DNA from: Acidisarcina sp.
GTDB lineage: Bacteria; Acidobacteriota; Terriglobia; Terriglobales; Acidobacteriaceae
NCBI GenBank assembly: GCA_035539175.1
Contig: DATLIY010000013.1
Location: 85,297-149,296 of the forward strand
DNA: 64,000 nt
Direction: 5' to 3'
Shown here in pieces: positions 29,245 to 38,269 of this stretch. A program made the translations under genes and the position numbers. Within the stretch, counting starts at the first letter, position 1; each line of letters starts with the position of its first letter. The notes beneath the pieces were generated by a model. That model was not told where the DNA came from and did no database searches. It saw nothing but the letters and a program-made list of their open reading frames with translations.

Positions 29245-30090
29245 TTAGTGATTCGGGTGCATGTAAGTAAAAGTGTACGCCACGGTCAGGCTGCTCCCGT
29301 TGTATCCCGGGGGCAGGGGACCGAAGGTATCAACACGCTGCACAGCGCGCAGCGCCGAAGAATCCAGTGTTGCTGATCCACTCGATGTCGCGATGCGAAC
29401 ATTGCTCGGGCTGCCATCCCGCGACAAGGTAAACGTGACGATAGCCTCCCGCCCCTCGGCTGTATGCGGATCTACTTCAGGCGTATACCAGGAATCGCGG
29501 ACCTTGCGCTGAATGATGGCTACATACCAGCCAAATCGCGAACCGAAATCTCCCGCGGCGGAGACGGGATTGCCGCCGGCGCCGCTGCTGCCTGCCGTGG
29601 AGCGGGCCATATGCGACGGCGTGCCCTCGCCATACTGTGCGCGGTTCTCCTGCTTTGGCGGCGGCTGTTTTCCAGGAGGCACAGGCTTTGGCGGCGTCTT
29701 TGCCTTCTCTGTGCTCTTGCTCTTTTCAGGAGCGGGCTTCGCCTTCTCCTGCTTGGTGGCGATGGGAATTGCTTTTTCTTCGACCTTCTCTTCTGCCTTT
29801 GGTTGCGGAGGCGCAGGAGAGGGACTCGGCGTCTCGGTCGCGAGAACATTTTCGGAAGGTGGATGATCCTGCGGCAGTGGAAGCGAGGGCGCGGAGCTGA
29901 CCAGCGTGGCGGAGATGGCGCCGCCGGCGTTGGCGTCTCCCCACGTGTTGTGGTGGAAGAGTCCTTCCAGCAGCCCAATGCCGAGAAATGCCGCGGCAAT
30001 CATCAGGTGCAGAAAGGCAGAGCGGAGCAGAGGAACGCCGTAGGCTTCCTTTCTATCCAGCGCATCTTCTCGTTCGGCTATTTCTGCCAT
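29245..30090 (-). CDS. tolA: TolA/TonB-like energy transducer
   Basis: This protein couples proton flow through TolQR to the outer membrane. It has one N-terminal inner-membrane helix (SAFLHLMIAAAFLGIGLL), a long Pro/Lys/Glu-rich periplasmic rod (about 70-165, KAEEKVEEKAIPIATKQEKA) and a C-terminal TonB domain (about 185-281, GWYVAIIQRKVRDSWYTP, EAIVTFTLSRDGSPSNVRIA). The C-domain looks TonB-like, but the operon position between tolR and tolB gives it the TolA role. The frame runs up to TTG 30117, overlapping tolR; ATG 30090, four bases after the tolR stop, is preferred. Confidence 0.87.
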   Translation of the reverse strand: MAEIAEREDALDRKEAYGVPLLRSAFLHLMIAAAFLGIGLLEGLFHHNTWGDANAGGAISATLVSSAPSLPLPQDHPPSENVLATETPSPSPAPPQPKAEEKVEEKAIPIATKQEKAKPAPEKSKSTEKAKTPPKPVPPGKQPPPKQENRAQYGEGTPSHMARSTAGSSGAGGNPVSAAGDFGSRFGWYVAIIQRKVRDSWYTPEVDPHTAEGREAIVTFTLSRDGSPSNVRIATSSGSATLDSSALRAVQRVDTFGPLPPGYNGSSLTVAYTFTYMHPNH

Positions 30091-30094
30091 CCGG

Positions 30095-30520
30095 CTACTT
30101 CGCGGCTCCGTTTTCAATCGGCTGGGTGACGATGCTGATGTTGGTAATGCCTGCCTGCTTTACCGCATCCATCACTGAGGCGAAGGCCCCGAAGGGGACG
30201 CGTTGGTCCGCGCGCAGGTAGATGATCTGCTTGCTGGGGTCACCCCGGGAGACGCGCAACCGCTGCGGGAGTTCGTTGACGTTGATGGGTTGATCCCCGA
30301 GAAACACGCGCTGATCCCGGTCGATCGTGAGCACTTGCCGCTGCTCCGTGATCTCCTTCACCGTTTTGGTCTTCGGCACGGCGACATCGATGCCGGATTG
30401 CAGCACCGGTGCCGTGATCATGAAGATGATCAGCAGAACAAGCACAACGTCGACCAGCGGAGTAATGTTGATATCCGCCAGCGAGGTCTGTGTCCGGCCG
30501 TTGTTACTTGTGAAGGCCAC
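30095..30520 (-). CDS. tolR: TolR/ExbD biopolymer transport protein
   Basis: TolR is part of the inner-membrane proton channel that energises TolA. The 141 residues have one N-terminal helix (VDVVLVLLIIFMITAPVL) with the conserved channel Asp in the segment INITPLVDVVLVLL, and a periplasmic domain ending IVTQPIENGA. It uses a GTG start that overlaps the tolQ stop by 17 bases, so translation is coupled. Confidence 0.94.
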   Translation of the reverse strand: MAFTSNNGRTQTSLADINITPLVDVVLVLLIIFMITAPVLQSGIDVAVPKTKTVKEITEQRQVLTIDRDQRVFLGDQPINVNELPQRLRVSRGDPSKQIIYLRADQRVPFGAFASVMDAVKQAGITNISIVTQPIENGAAK

Positions 30521-31283
30521 GCACGGCCTCCCTCTCGATCGGGTCGGTGCCTGCGCGCAGGCTGATCTCTTCCATGCTGTTCAGCAACTCGCGGGAGAAA
30601 TCGTCAAGACGTGCACCGAATTCGCGCAAACTCGATCCGAACGTGTTGTATGCGATCACCGCGGGAACAGCCACCAGCAATCCTGCGGCGGTGGTGATGA
30701 GTGCCTCGGAGATGCCGGGAGCCACCGCACGCAGCGTTGCGGCACCCGCAGTCCCCAACCCGTGAAAGGCGTCGACGATACCCATGATGGTGCCGAAAAG
30801 CCCGACGAAGGGCGAGACCGCTCCGATGGTGGCAAGCGAGGGCAGGCGCGACTCCATCACCGTAAGAGCTTCACTGGAGGCAGTCTGCGCTGCGCGTTCG
30901 AGGGCGGTAATATTACGCGGCGGCCCTGAGCCTCCGGTCTGGCGGCGGTACGTCTCGTAGACTTCATCGAAGACATTCACCAGCGGGCTGGGCTTGAACT
31001 CTTCGCTGAGCGCTGCGATCTCTTGCAGACGGCTGGCTTTGCGGAAGGCGCGAAGAAAGCGCCGGCTCTGTCTGCGGGCCCGCTTAAAACCAGTCCACTT
31101 GCTGAAGATGATAGCCCACGAGTAGATGCTGGCCAGCAACAGGACGATGAGGACAGAGAAGGCGACCGGTCCGCTTTGCTGGACCATCTCGATGATGGCG
31201 CTGCTGTTTCGAGGCGCGTCCGGAATCGCGGCGTCGCCCTGCTGCAAATAGACGAGGAGGAGTGCTACGGGGATATGTGTCAT
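30504..31283 (-). CDS. tolQ: TolQ/ExbB proton channel protein
   Basis: TolQ is the pentameric inner-membrane stator of the Tol system. The 259 residues contain three hydrophobic helices: PVAFSVLIVLLLASIYSWAIIF near the N-terminus, then LATIGAVSPFVGLFGTIMGIV and ALITTAAGLLVAVPAVIAYN, both family hallmarks. The upstream frame to TTG 31325 has no ribosome binding site; ATG 31283 has GAGG close by. It begins the complete tolQ-tolR-tolA-tolB-pal-cpoB operon and is divergent from recN, with about 210 bases between. Confidence 0.93.
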   Translation of the reverse strand: MTHIPVALLLVYLQQGDAAIPDAPRNSSAIIEMVQQSGPVAFSVLIVLLLASIYSWAIIFSKWTGFKRARRQSRRFLRAFRKASRLQEIAALSEEFKPSPLVNVFDEVYETYRRQTGGSGPPRNITALERAAQTASSEALTVMESRLPSLATIGAVSPFVGLFGTIMGIVDAFHGLGTAGAATLRAVAPGISEALITTAAGLLVAVPAVIAYNTFGSSLREFGARLDDFSRELLNSMEEISLRAGTDPIEREAVRGLHK

Positions 31284-31493
31284 TGCCTCGCATTCAACGT
31301 TAGCAGAGGAATGAGCTAGAACCAAGGCGAGGGACGAAGATTAAAGCGGATATCCGAAAGACGCTCCACATGTCGTTGCAAATGGGAGGCATCGCACGTG
31401 CTATGCTTCGCTCGGATTCTCGATTGCGGAATCAGCGGAAATATCTGTTTTTACAATACGCTATCGAAGAGTAACTGATGCTGAGGCGCGACG

Positions 31494-33182
31494 ATGCTGC
31501 TCGAATTGCGGGCTGAAAATTACGCTGTCATTGACCATGCGATTGCGGTCTTCGGGCCGGGGCTAAACCTATTGACCGGCGAAACCGGCGCCGGCAAGTC
31601 GATTCTTGTGGATGCCCTGGCGCTGCTGATGGGCGAAAAAGCCTCGTCCGACGTTGTGCGTCACGGCGCGGACAAGGCTGTGGTTGCCTGCGTCTTCGAG
31701 AGCACGCCGGGTGCGGAGCAGATCCTTGAAGAGAACGGAATCGATCCCGATGGCAGTGAAATCATCCTGCGGCGGGAAATTCAGGGGAATGGCAAGGGCC
31801 GCGTCTATGTGAACAACCAGCCGGCAACGGTGTCGGTCTTGCGGCATCTGGCGCCGGAACTTGCGCTGGTGCATGCCCAGAGCCAGACGCTGGGAGCCTT
31901 TGACCAGGCACAGCAGCGTGGCCTGCTGGATCGCTATGCCGGCTGCCAGCTCGAGCCTGTCGCCGCTGCCTACACGGCGTGGCGCGAGGTGCAGAACCGG
32001 CTGCAGGCGATGGAGCGCGACGAGCAGGATCGCCTGCGCATGGTGGATCTGTGGAGCTTTCAGCAGAAAGAGATCGACAGCGCGCGGCCAGTTCCGGGAG
32101 AGGATGAAGCCCTGGAAACCGAGCGCCGGGTATTGGCGAATGCGGAGAAGCTCTATACCGCCGCGATGGGAACTTACGATGCGCTCTACGAAGGCAGCGC
32201 GAGCGCGGAGGCCGCCCTGGGTGCTGCGCTGAAGCATCTGGAAGAGGTAGCTCGCTACGACGGCAGGTTTGCGGATGCAACGCAGCAGCTTCTCTCCGCC
32301 CGCGCCGTGGTTGGCGATGTGGGCGAGACGATGCGTGCCTATGCCGAAGATATTCAGGCATCTCCAGAGCGCCTGGGCGAAATTGAAGATCGCCTGGAGG
32401 TTCTGGACCGTTTGAAGCGCAAGTATGGACCGAAGCTGGAGCAGGTCATCGCGCACGGAGAAGAGGCGGCGAGAAAGCTGGAAGAGATCGAGAACCGGGA
32501 CGAGATCCTGAAGCATCTGCGAGTCGAACTGGCCCAGGCGGCAGAGGCCTATCGCGCTGCCGCGACGGCACTTACCAAAATGCGCAGCAGTGCGGCCAAA
32601 AAGCTGGAGAAGCTCGCGGAAGCCCAAATCAACAGTCTTGCTATGAAGGTCCTGTTCAGCATTCGAGTCATCGACTCTCCGCAGGAGAGCGCATGGACGG
32701 CGCACGGATGGGACCAGGTGGAGTGCCGCATTGCCACCAACGCAGGAGAGCCGCTGAAGCCTCTCGACGAGATCGCGTCCGGCGGCGAAATGTCTCGTGT
32801 CCTTCTGGCGCTTAAGGTCTCCGTGGAGGAGGGGGCGAGCCAGGCTCGCGGCGGCCGCAGGACAGCCATCCCGCGGACGCTGGTGTTTGATGAGATTGAC
32901 ATCGGGATCGGCGGACGCGCGGCCGAGGCGGTGGGGCAGAAGCTGAAATCGCTCTCGCGTACGCAGCAGGTGCTGTGCGTTACTCATCTGCCGCAGATTG
33001 CAGCTTTTGCCGATCAGCACTTCTTAATTGAGAAACGCGAACAGCAGGGGCGGACCAAAACGGCGATCCGCCTGCTCGACGAGGCATCCCGCACAGAAGA
33101 GGTGGCACGCATGCTGAGTGGCGCCAGGTTAACGGAAACCTCCATGCGCCACGCGGAGCAGATGTTGAAGACGAGCCGCTAG
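31494..33182 (+). CDS. recN: DNA repair protein RecN
   Basis: RecN is an SMC-like ATPase that acts in double-strand break repair. The 562 residues have Walker A GETGAGKS (29-36), a coiled-coil middle (about 150-370), the signature LDEIASGGEMSRVLLALK near 425, and Walker B LVFDEIDIGIGGRAAEAV. The start is supported by GAGG seven bases before the ATG, and TACAAT about 35 bases upstream is a possible -10. No LexA operator is obvious. It is followed by about 280 bases with a repeat, then ispH. Confidence 0.96.
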   Translation: MLLELRAENYAVIDHAIAVFGPGLNLLTGETGAGKSILVDALALLMGEKASSDVVRHGADKAVVACVFESTPGAEQILEENGIDPDGSEIILRREIQGNGKGRVYVNNQPATVSVLRHLAPELALVHAQSQTLGAFDQAQQRGLLDRYAGCQLEPVAAAYTAWREVQNRLQAMERDEQDRLRMVDLWSFQQKEIDSARPVPGEDEALETERRVLANAEKLYTAAMGTYDALYEGSASAEAALGAALKHLEEVARYDGRFADATQQLLSARAVVGDVGETMRAYAEDIQASPERLGEIEDRLEVLDRLKRKYGPKLEQVIAHGEEAARKLEEIENRDEILKHLRVELAQAAEAYRAAATALTKMRSSAAKKLEKLAEAQINSLAMKVLFSIRVIDSPQESAWTAHGWDQVECRIATNAGEPLKPLDEIASGGEMSRVLLALKVSVEEGASQARGGRRTAIPRTLVFDEIDIGIGGRAAEAVGQKLKSLSRTQQVLCVTHLPQIAAFADQHFLIEKREQQGRTKTAIRLLDEASRTEEVARMLSGARLTETSMRHAEQMLKTSR

Positions 33183-33274
33183 AATCAGTTCCGGGCTGGG
33201 CCGGGTTGCGTGGCAGGGCTTTGAAATCAAGGCATTGGAATCAATAGGTTAGCCCCAGCCTGCTAGGTTCGGAA

Positions 33275-33303
33275 GCAGATCCTTCGCTGCGCTCAGGATG
33301 ACA
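33275..33303. repeat. REP-like dispersed repeat of the 'CHPERSEGS' type
   Basis: The 29-base segment contains CTTCGCTGCGCTCAGGATGA, read on the minus strand as TCATCCTGAGCGCAGCGAAG, which in one frame gives the well known spurious peptide CHPERSEGS. This repeat occurs in many copies in acidobacteria and other phyla (from general knowledge). Here it fills the gap between recN and ispH. A degenerate relative ending TCAGGATGACAA lies near 59190-59212. Confidence 0.65.
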
Positions 33304-33465
33304 AGCCGTTGGCCTCAGCGTGGCCGGGGTTCGAAACGCCGGCCGGAAACCGGGCGGATGCCTGCTGCGATATTCCGTTCTGACGGGGTCCAGCTTGATA
33401 TACTGGGGACTGTGACAGCCAACACTTTTGAACCTAATCCTGCCGGTAATCAAGAGGATTCCCCC

Positions 33466-34431
33466 GTGACCGAGAAGCGTATTCTCCTCCTGAAGCCTCG
33501 CGGCTTCTGTGCCGGTGTCGTTCGCGCCATCGATGTTGTCAAGATTGCATTGGAGACCTTCGGGGCTCCTATCTACGTGCGTAAGGAAATCGTGCATAAC
33601 CGGTTCGTTGTGAATGAACTGGCAGCCAAGGGCGCCATCTTTGTCGACGACATCGATGATGTTCCAGCCGGTATGCGGGTGATTTACAGCGCGCATGGCG
33701 TATCTCCCGCTGTCCGCGATCGCAGCCGTGAGCGCGGACTCAAGGTGATTGACGCGACCTGTCCACTGGTCACCAAGGTCCACGTGGAAGCCGTCAAGTT
33801 TGCCCGTCAGGGGTACTCGCTGGTGCTGATCGGGCATCGCGATCATGACGAAATTGAAGGTACGCTGGGCGAGGCTCCGGATGCGACGCAAGTCGTCTCG
33901 AATGTCGCTGAGGTGGCCGCCCTTACGGTGCCGGATCCGAACCGTGTGGCTTATCTGACGCAGACGACCTTGAGCCTCGACGAGGCGCGGGACATTATCC
34001 ACGCCCTGAAGGAGAAGTTTCCGAATATCGTGGGGCCGCATTCGCAGGACATCTGCTATGCGACGGAGAATCGCCAGGTGGCGGTGAAGAATGTCGCCCA
34101 TCAGGCGGACCTGGTTCTGGTTGTGGGTTCGACGAACAGCTCGAACTCGAATCGGCTGGTGGAAGTTTCCAGCAATCTGAGCACGCGCGCTTTCCTGATC
34201 GAGGATTCGGGCAGCATCAAGCCGGAATGGCTGGAAGGCGTGAACACGGTTGCGTTGACTGCGGGTGCCTCCGCTCCTGAGGTCCTGGTCGAGCAAGTCG
34301 TGAAATATTTGCAGCAAATTGGATTCGGGAGCGTCGAAGAAGTAGAAGTTATGCCGGAGAATGTTCGTTTTGGGCTGCCGCCGGAGATTGTCCAGGCAAT
34401 CGCAGCCGCTCCCGCGAGTGTGTCGAACTGA
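33466..34431 (+). CDS. ispH: 4-Hydroxy-3-methylbut-2-enyl diphosphate reductase
   Basis: IspH is the last enzyme of the MEP pathway and makes IPP and DMAPP with a 4Fe-4S cluster. The three cluster Cys are Cys15 (PRGFCAGVVRA), Cys99 (DATCPLVTKVH) and Cys197 (QDICYATENRQ), with TNSSNSNRL and TAGASAPEVLV further on. The frame is open from 33298, but GTG 33466 with AGAGGA seven bases upstream gives the normal 321 residues and N-terminus; GTG 33412 is an alternative. It lies 46 bases before shc and so can be cotranscribed with the hopanoid operon it feeds. Confidence 0.95.
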   Translation: MTEKRILLLKPRGFCAGVVRAIDVVKIALETFGAPIYVRKEIVHNRFVVNELAAKGAIFVDDIDDVPAGMRVIYSAHGVSPAVRDRSRERGLKVIDATCPLVTKVHVEAVKFARQGYSLVLIGHRDHDEIEGTLGEAPDATQVVSNVAEVAALTVPDPNRVAYLTQTTLSLDEARDIIHALKEKFPNIVGPHSQDICYATENRQVAVKNVAHQADLVLVVGSTNSSNSNRLVEVSSNLSTRAFLIEDSGSIKPEWLEGVNTVALTAGASAPEVLVEQVVKYLQQIGFGSVEEVEVMPENVRFGLPPEIVQAIAAAPASVSN

Positions 34432-34477
34432 CCCGACGCCCGCCTTTAAGGGAACTCACCAGGTCTGTTATGGAAAT

Positions 34478-36490
34478 ATGGGCATAACTTTGGGAAGCTC
34501 ACATCTAGGAGTGCCGAAGTTCGGACGTATCGATGCCGGCCTCGATCAGGTGGCGGAAGCCATCGACAAATCGAAAGACTGGCTCTTCGCGCAGCAGCAC
34601 GCTGATGGCTATTGGTGCGGTGAATTGGAAGCCGACTCCATGCTTGAGGCGGACTACATCTTCGCCCACTATCTTCTGGGGACAGGAGATCCGGGCAGGC
34701 TGGAGCGTGCGCTAAACGAGATACTTCGTTATCAGAATGAAGACGGCGGCTGGAGTATTTATCCCGGCGGCCCGTCAAATATCAGTCTCGCGGTCAAATG
34801 CTATCTTGCCTGCAAGCTGATGGGAATTACGCAGTTGGATCATCCAGTCCTGGCGAAGGCCAGGGAGTGGATCCTGGCGAATGGCGGCGTGGTCGAGTGC
34901 AACACGTTTACCAAGATCTATCTCTGCTCGCTGGGCCAGTATGAGTACGATGCGGTTCCGGCTGTCCCGCCGGAGATGGTGCTGTTCCCCAAGTGGTGCT
35001 ACTTCAACATCTACGAGATTTCTTCGTGGTCGCGGGACATTGTCGTTCCGTTGTCGATCGCGTATGCGAAGAAGCCGTTCAAGAAGCTGGCGCCCGAGCA
35101 GTGCATCGATGAGCTTTTTGTGGGAGGGCGCGCGAACGCGAACCTTCATCCGCGCTGGGATCGCAAGAAGATCTTTGGTTGGCGCAACTTCTTCCTTCTC
35201 CTGGACCGCATCGCCCACTGGGCTGAGCGGGTTCACATCCGTCCGCTGCGGGCGATTGCCCTGAAGAAGGCGGAGAAGTGGATACTGGAGCGGCTGGAGA
35301 TGAGCGATGGCCTGGGAGCGATTTATCCCGCCATGTTGAACGCCATCGTGGCATTGCGCTGCCTCGGCTACTCGCTCGATGATCCGCAGTTGATTCGTGC
35401 GCTGGACGAGTTTGAGAAGCTGGGCATCGACGAGCCGAACGGAACCCCGGAGTATCCCACGCCGACCTTTCGCATGCAGCCCTGTTTGTCGCCGGTATGG
35501 GACACGGCGCAGGCGGTCTTTGCGCTGGGCGAAGCAGGGGTTGCGCGCAACGATCCTCGCTTGTTGAAGGCTGCCGACTGGATGCTCTCCAAGGAAGTGC
35601 GGCACAAGGGCGACTGGGCGGTGAAGGTTCGCAATACGGAGCCGGGCGGCTGGTACTTCGAATTCAACAATGAGTTTTACCCGGACGTGGACGACTCCGC
35701 GCAGGTGCTGCTGGCGCTGAACAAGGTGGATAATCCGCGCGAGCGCTATCAATACGATGTCTCGCGGCGCGCCCTGGACTGGATCTTTGCCATGCAGTGC
35801 AAGAACGGTGGCTGGGCCAGCTTCGATAAAGACAATACGAAGATGGTCTTCCAATACATTCCGTTTGCCGATCACAATGCCATGCTCGATCCGCCGACGG
35901 TCGATATCACGGGCCGCGTGCTGGAGATGCTGGCGACCTATGGCTATACGGCAAAGGACAAGCGCATCGAGCGGGCTATCAAGTTCATTTATTCCGAGCA
36001 GGAGCCGGACGGAAGTTGGTTTGGCCGCTGGGGTGTGAATTACATCTACGGCACCTTCCTGGTATTGCGCGGGCTGGAGGCGATCGGAGTCGAGCAGAAC
36101 GAACCGCAGATTCAGCAGGCGGCCGAGTGGATCCGTTCCATTCAGAACGCCGATGGCGGCTGGGGTGAGACCTGCGGCAGCTACGACGATCCGACGCTGC
36201 GTGGCGAGGGGCAGAGCACTCCGTCCCAGACTGCCTGGGCGTTGCTCGCACTGCTCGCGGCGGGCGATATCCGCAGCGACTCTGTCGCCAAGGGTGTCCG
36301 CTGGCTGCTGGAGAAGCAAGAGGAAGACGGAGGCTGGGACGAAAGCATCGGCTCCGGTTCGACCAAACAGGCAATCATTACGGGCACCGGATTCCCCCGG
36401 GTGTTCTACCTGGCCTATAAGCTGTATCGGAATTACTTCCCATTGCTGGCGTTGACCAACTATCGCCGGGCAATGGAACGAGCGGCCTGA
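34478..36490 (+). CDS. shc: Squalene-hopene cyclase
   Basis: Shc cyclises squalene to hopene/hopanol as a monotopic membrane enzyme. The 670 residues carry the catalytic motif DVDDS (Asp403, Asp405, Asp406; the DXDD acid) and many QW repeats such as QNEDGGWSIYP, QCKNGGWASFDKDN, QEPDGSWFGRWG, QNADGGWGETCGSY, and QEEDGGWDESIG. The family ending GTGFPRVFYLAYKLYRNYFPLLAL is present. The frame continues upstream into ispH, but ATG 34478 gives the usual N-terminus. It begins the hopanoid block; hpnH starts 39 bases after it. Confidence 0.97.
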   Translation: MGITLGSSHLGVPKFGRIDAGLDQVAEAIDKSKDWLFAQQHADGYWCGELEADSMLEADYIFAHYLLGTGDPGRLERALNEILRYQNEDGGWSIYPGGPSNISLAVKCYLACKLMGITQLDHPVLAKAREWILANGGVVECNTFTKIYLCSLGQYEYDAVPAVPPEMVLFPKWCYFNIYEISSWSRDIVVPLSIAYAKKPFKKLAPEQCIDELFVGGRANANLHPRWDRKKIFGWRNFFLLLDRIAHWAERVHIRPLRAIALKKAEKWILERLEMSDGLGAIYPAMLNAIVALRCLGYSLDDPQLIRALDEFEKLGIDEPNGTPEYPTPTFRMQPCLSPVWDTAQAVFALGEAGVARNDPRLLKAADWMLSKEVRHKGDWAVKVRNTEPGGWYFEFNNEFYPDVDDSAQVLLALNKVDNPRERYQYDVSRRALDWIFAMQCKNGGWASFDKDNTKMVFQYIPFADHNAMLDPPTVDITGRVLEMLATYGYTAKDKRIERAIKFIYSEQEPDGSWFGRWGVNYIYGTFLVLRGLEAIGVEQNEPQIQQAAEWIRSIQNADGGWGETCGSYDDPTLRGEGQSTPSQTAWALLALLAAGDIRSDSVAKGVRWLLEKQEEDGGWDESIGSGSTKQAIITGTGFPRVFYLAYKLYRNYFPLLALTNYRRAMERAA

Positions 36491-36529
36491 GCAGGCGAAG
36501 CGGCAGGTACGCAAAGGAGATCGGATTCA

Positions 36530-37660
36530 ATGGCAGTTCCTATTTCGCAGATGTGGACGGTTGCGAGCTACGTGCTCCGGCAGAGGGCGAGTGGCCGCAA
36601 GCGCTACCCGCTCGTCTTGATGCTGGAGCCGCTCTTCCGCTGTAACCTGGCCTGTGCCGGCTGCGGCAAGGTGCAGTATCCCCCGCATATCCTGAAGAAG
36701 GAGCTCACGCCGGAAGAGTGCTTCAAGGCGGTCGAAGAGTGCGGCGCGCCGATGGTGAGCATTCCGGGCGGCGAGCCCCTGCTGCATCCGCGGATCGTCG
36801 AGATTGTGGATGGCTTGATTGCCCGCAAGAAGTACATTTACCTGTGCACCAATGCGCTGGAGTTGAAGCGCCGCCTGCCGGAGTTCAAGCCGTCGAAGTA
36901 TCTGACGTTTTCCGTTCACCTGGACGGGCAGCGGGAGCATCACGACTTCTCCGTGTGCCGTGAAGGCGGATACGACATTGCGACCGAGGGAATTCGCGAG
37001 GCCGTGAAGCGCGGCTTCCGTGTGACCACGAATGCGACGTTCTTTGACGGTACCGATCCCAACAGTGTTCGCGCCTTCTTTGACGAGGTGATGGCGATGG
37101 GGGTCGAGGGCATCGTGCTCTCGCCGGGCTACTCGTATGAGAAGGCTCCGGACCAGCACCGCTTCCTTGGCCGCGCCCGTACGCGCCGCTTGTTCCGGGC
37201 GATTCTTTCGAATCGGAAGCCTAGCTGGAAGTTCAATATGTCGCCGCTGTTTCTCGAATTTCTGATGGGCAAGCGCGACTACCAGTGCACCGCCTGGGGC
37301 ATGCCTGCCTACAACATCTTCGGATGGCAGAAGCCCTGCTACCTGCTGCAGGATGGTTACGCGGATTCGTTTGCCGAGCTGCTGGATACCACCGAATGGG
37401 AGAATTACGGCACGGAGAGCGGCAATCCCAAATGCGCCAACTGCATGGTGAGCTGCGGATATGAGGCTTCGGCGGTGAATGATGGATTCGGTTCGCTGCG
37501 GGGCTTCCTCGCAATGGCCAAGGCCGCTATCTTCAACCGCTATCCCGATCGTGGTGCGCTGGAACTGCTGAATGCGCCGATTTCCAATACGCCGCAGCTC
37601 GTCCACATTGGGACCGGCGACGCCGGTAAGCAGGAGAGCCTGGAGGAGACCCGCGCATGA
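36530..37660 (+). CDS. hpnH: Hopanoid radical SAM protein HpnH (adenosylhopane synthase)
   Basis: HpnH joins a 5'-deoxyadenosyl group to diploptene, giving adenosylhopane, the first side-chain step. The radical SAM cluster is Cys38-x3-Cys42-x2-Cys45 (FRCNLACAGC). SIPGGEPLLHP is the SAM-binding GGE-type motif, and the C-terminal part has a cysteine-bearing tail (CTAWGMPAYNIFGWQKPCY and NPKCANCMVSCGYE). The 376 residues match the family. AAGGAGAT lies upstream of the ATG. Its stop overlaps the next ATG by four bases. Confidence 0.96.
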   Translation: MAVPISQMWTVASYVLRQRASGRKRYPLVLMLEPLFRCNLACAGCGKVQYPPHILKKELTPEECFKAVEECGAPMVSIPGGEPLLHPRIVEIVDGLIARKKYIYLCTNALELKRRLPEFKPSKYLTFSVHLDGQREHHDFSVCREGGYDIATEGIREAVKRGFRVTTNATFFDGTDPNSVRAFFDEVMAMGVEGIVLSPGYSYEKAPDQHRFLGRARTRRLFRAILSNRKPSWKFNMSPLFLEFLMGKRDYQCTAWGMPAYNIFGWQKPCYLLQDGYADSFAELLDTTEWENYGTESGNPKCANCMVSCGYEASAVNDGFGSLRGFLAMAKAAIFNRYPDRGALELLNAPISNTPQLVHIGTGDAGKQESLEETRA

Positions 37661-38073
37661 CGACGGACACGAGCCACATCGATCCAAACGCTCTGGAAGT
37701 CGCGCCGGGGACGGTCCACGAGGAGCTCCAGGGATGGGTTCCGGAGCTGGCAACCGAGGCGGAGATCGTCAGCGCCATGGACAAGGCTTTCAGCTATCGC
37801 GGAGACGTGACCCTGACGCTGAAGGACGGAGAGCGCCTGGAGGCATACATCTTTGACCGCAGGCCGGGGAACTCGCTGCGCGAGTCGTACGTGAAGCTGT
37901 TTCCTGTGAACTCCAGCGAGAAGCGCTCGGTGCCCTACAGCGAGATCGCGCGGCTGGAGTTTAGCGGCAAGGACCGCGCCGCCGGTCATCACTGGGAGTC
38001 GTGGGTGAAGCAGTACAAGGAAAAGAAAGCGGCGGGCGAGAAGTTCGGTCTTCACCCGGAAACTCTCGATTGA
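37657..38073 (+). CDS. Uncharacterised hopanoid-operon protein (138 residues)
   Basis: I do not recognise the family. The protein is soluble, with no signal peptide or membrane helix. A beta-rich core is visible at about 45-108 (YRGDVTLTLKDGERLEAYI, YVKLFPVNSSEKRSVPYSE, ARLEFSGKD), then a basic and aromatic C-terminus (HHWESWVKQYKEKKAAGEK). The pattern recalls small-barrel (SH3/Sm-like) proteins, but that is a guess. It is coupled to hpnH by ATGA and followed by hpnA, so its place in the operon is firm and its job is probably linked to adenosylhopane formation or processing. Confidence 0.75.
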   Translation: MTTDTSHIDPNALEVAPGTVHEELQGWVPELATEAEIVSAMDKAFSYRGDVTLTLKDGERLEAYIFDRRPGNSLRESYVKLFPVNSSEKRSVPYSEIARLEFSGKDRAAGHHWESWVKQYKEKKAAGEKFGLHPETLD

Positions 38074-38269
38074 CCGCATGGTTGCCGCGGATGTCGTTGC
38101 CAGAGCGGGAGCACGCGCCGCTTTCCCGCGATGGGAGAACACCCGTCGCATTGGTTTCTAAGGACAACGTGACAGCAGAAGCGATCCGGCGAGGAAGTTG
38201 GAGCTTTGGGTCGCCTGCCAGCCGGGGAAGTTCGACGATTCTCCGTGTTGGCCCGAGGCAGACTCTCCA

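Noticed and set aside
31569..33020. 483-residue frame opposite recN
   Set aside because: Shadow of recN.
33241..34317. 358-residue minus-strand frame with CHPERSEGS near its end
   Set aside because: It runs opposite ispH, and the CHPERSEGS peptide comes from a dispersed repeat, a known annotation artefact.
34775..36514. 579-residue minus-strand frame opposite shc
   Set aside because: High-GC codon shadow of squalene-hopene cyclase.
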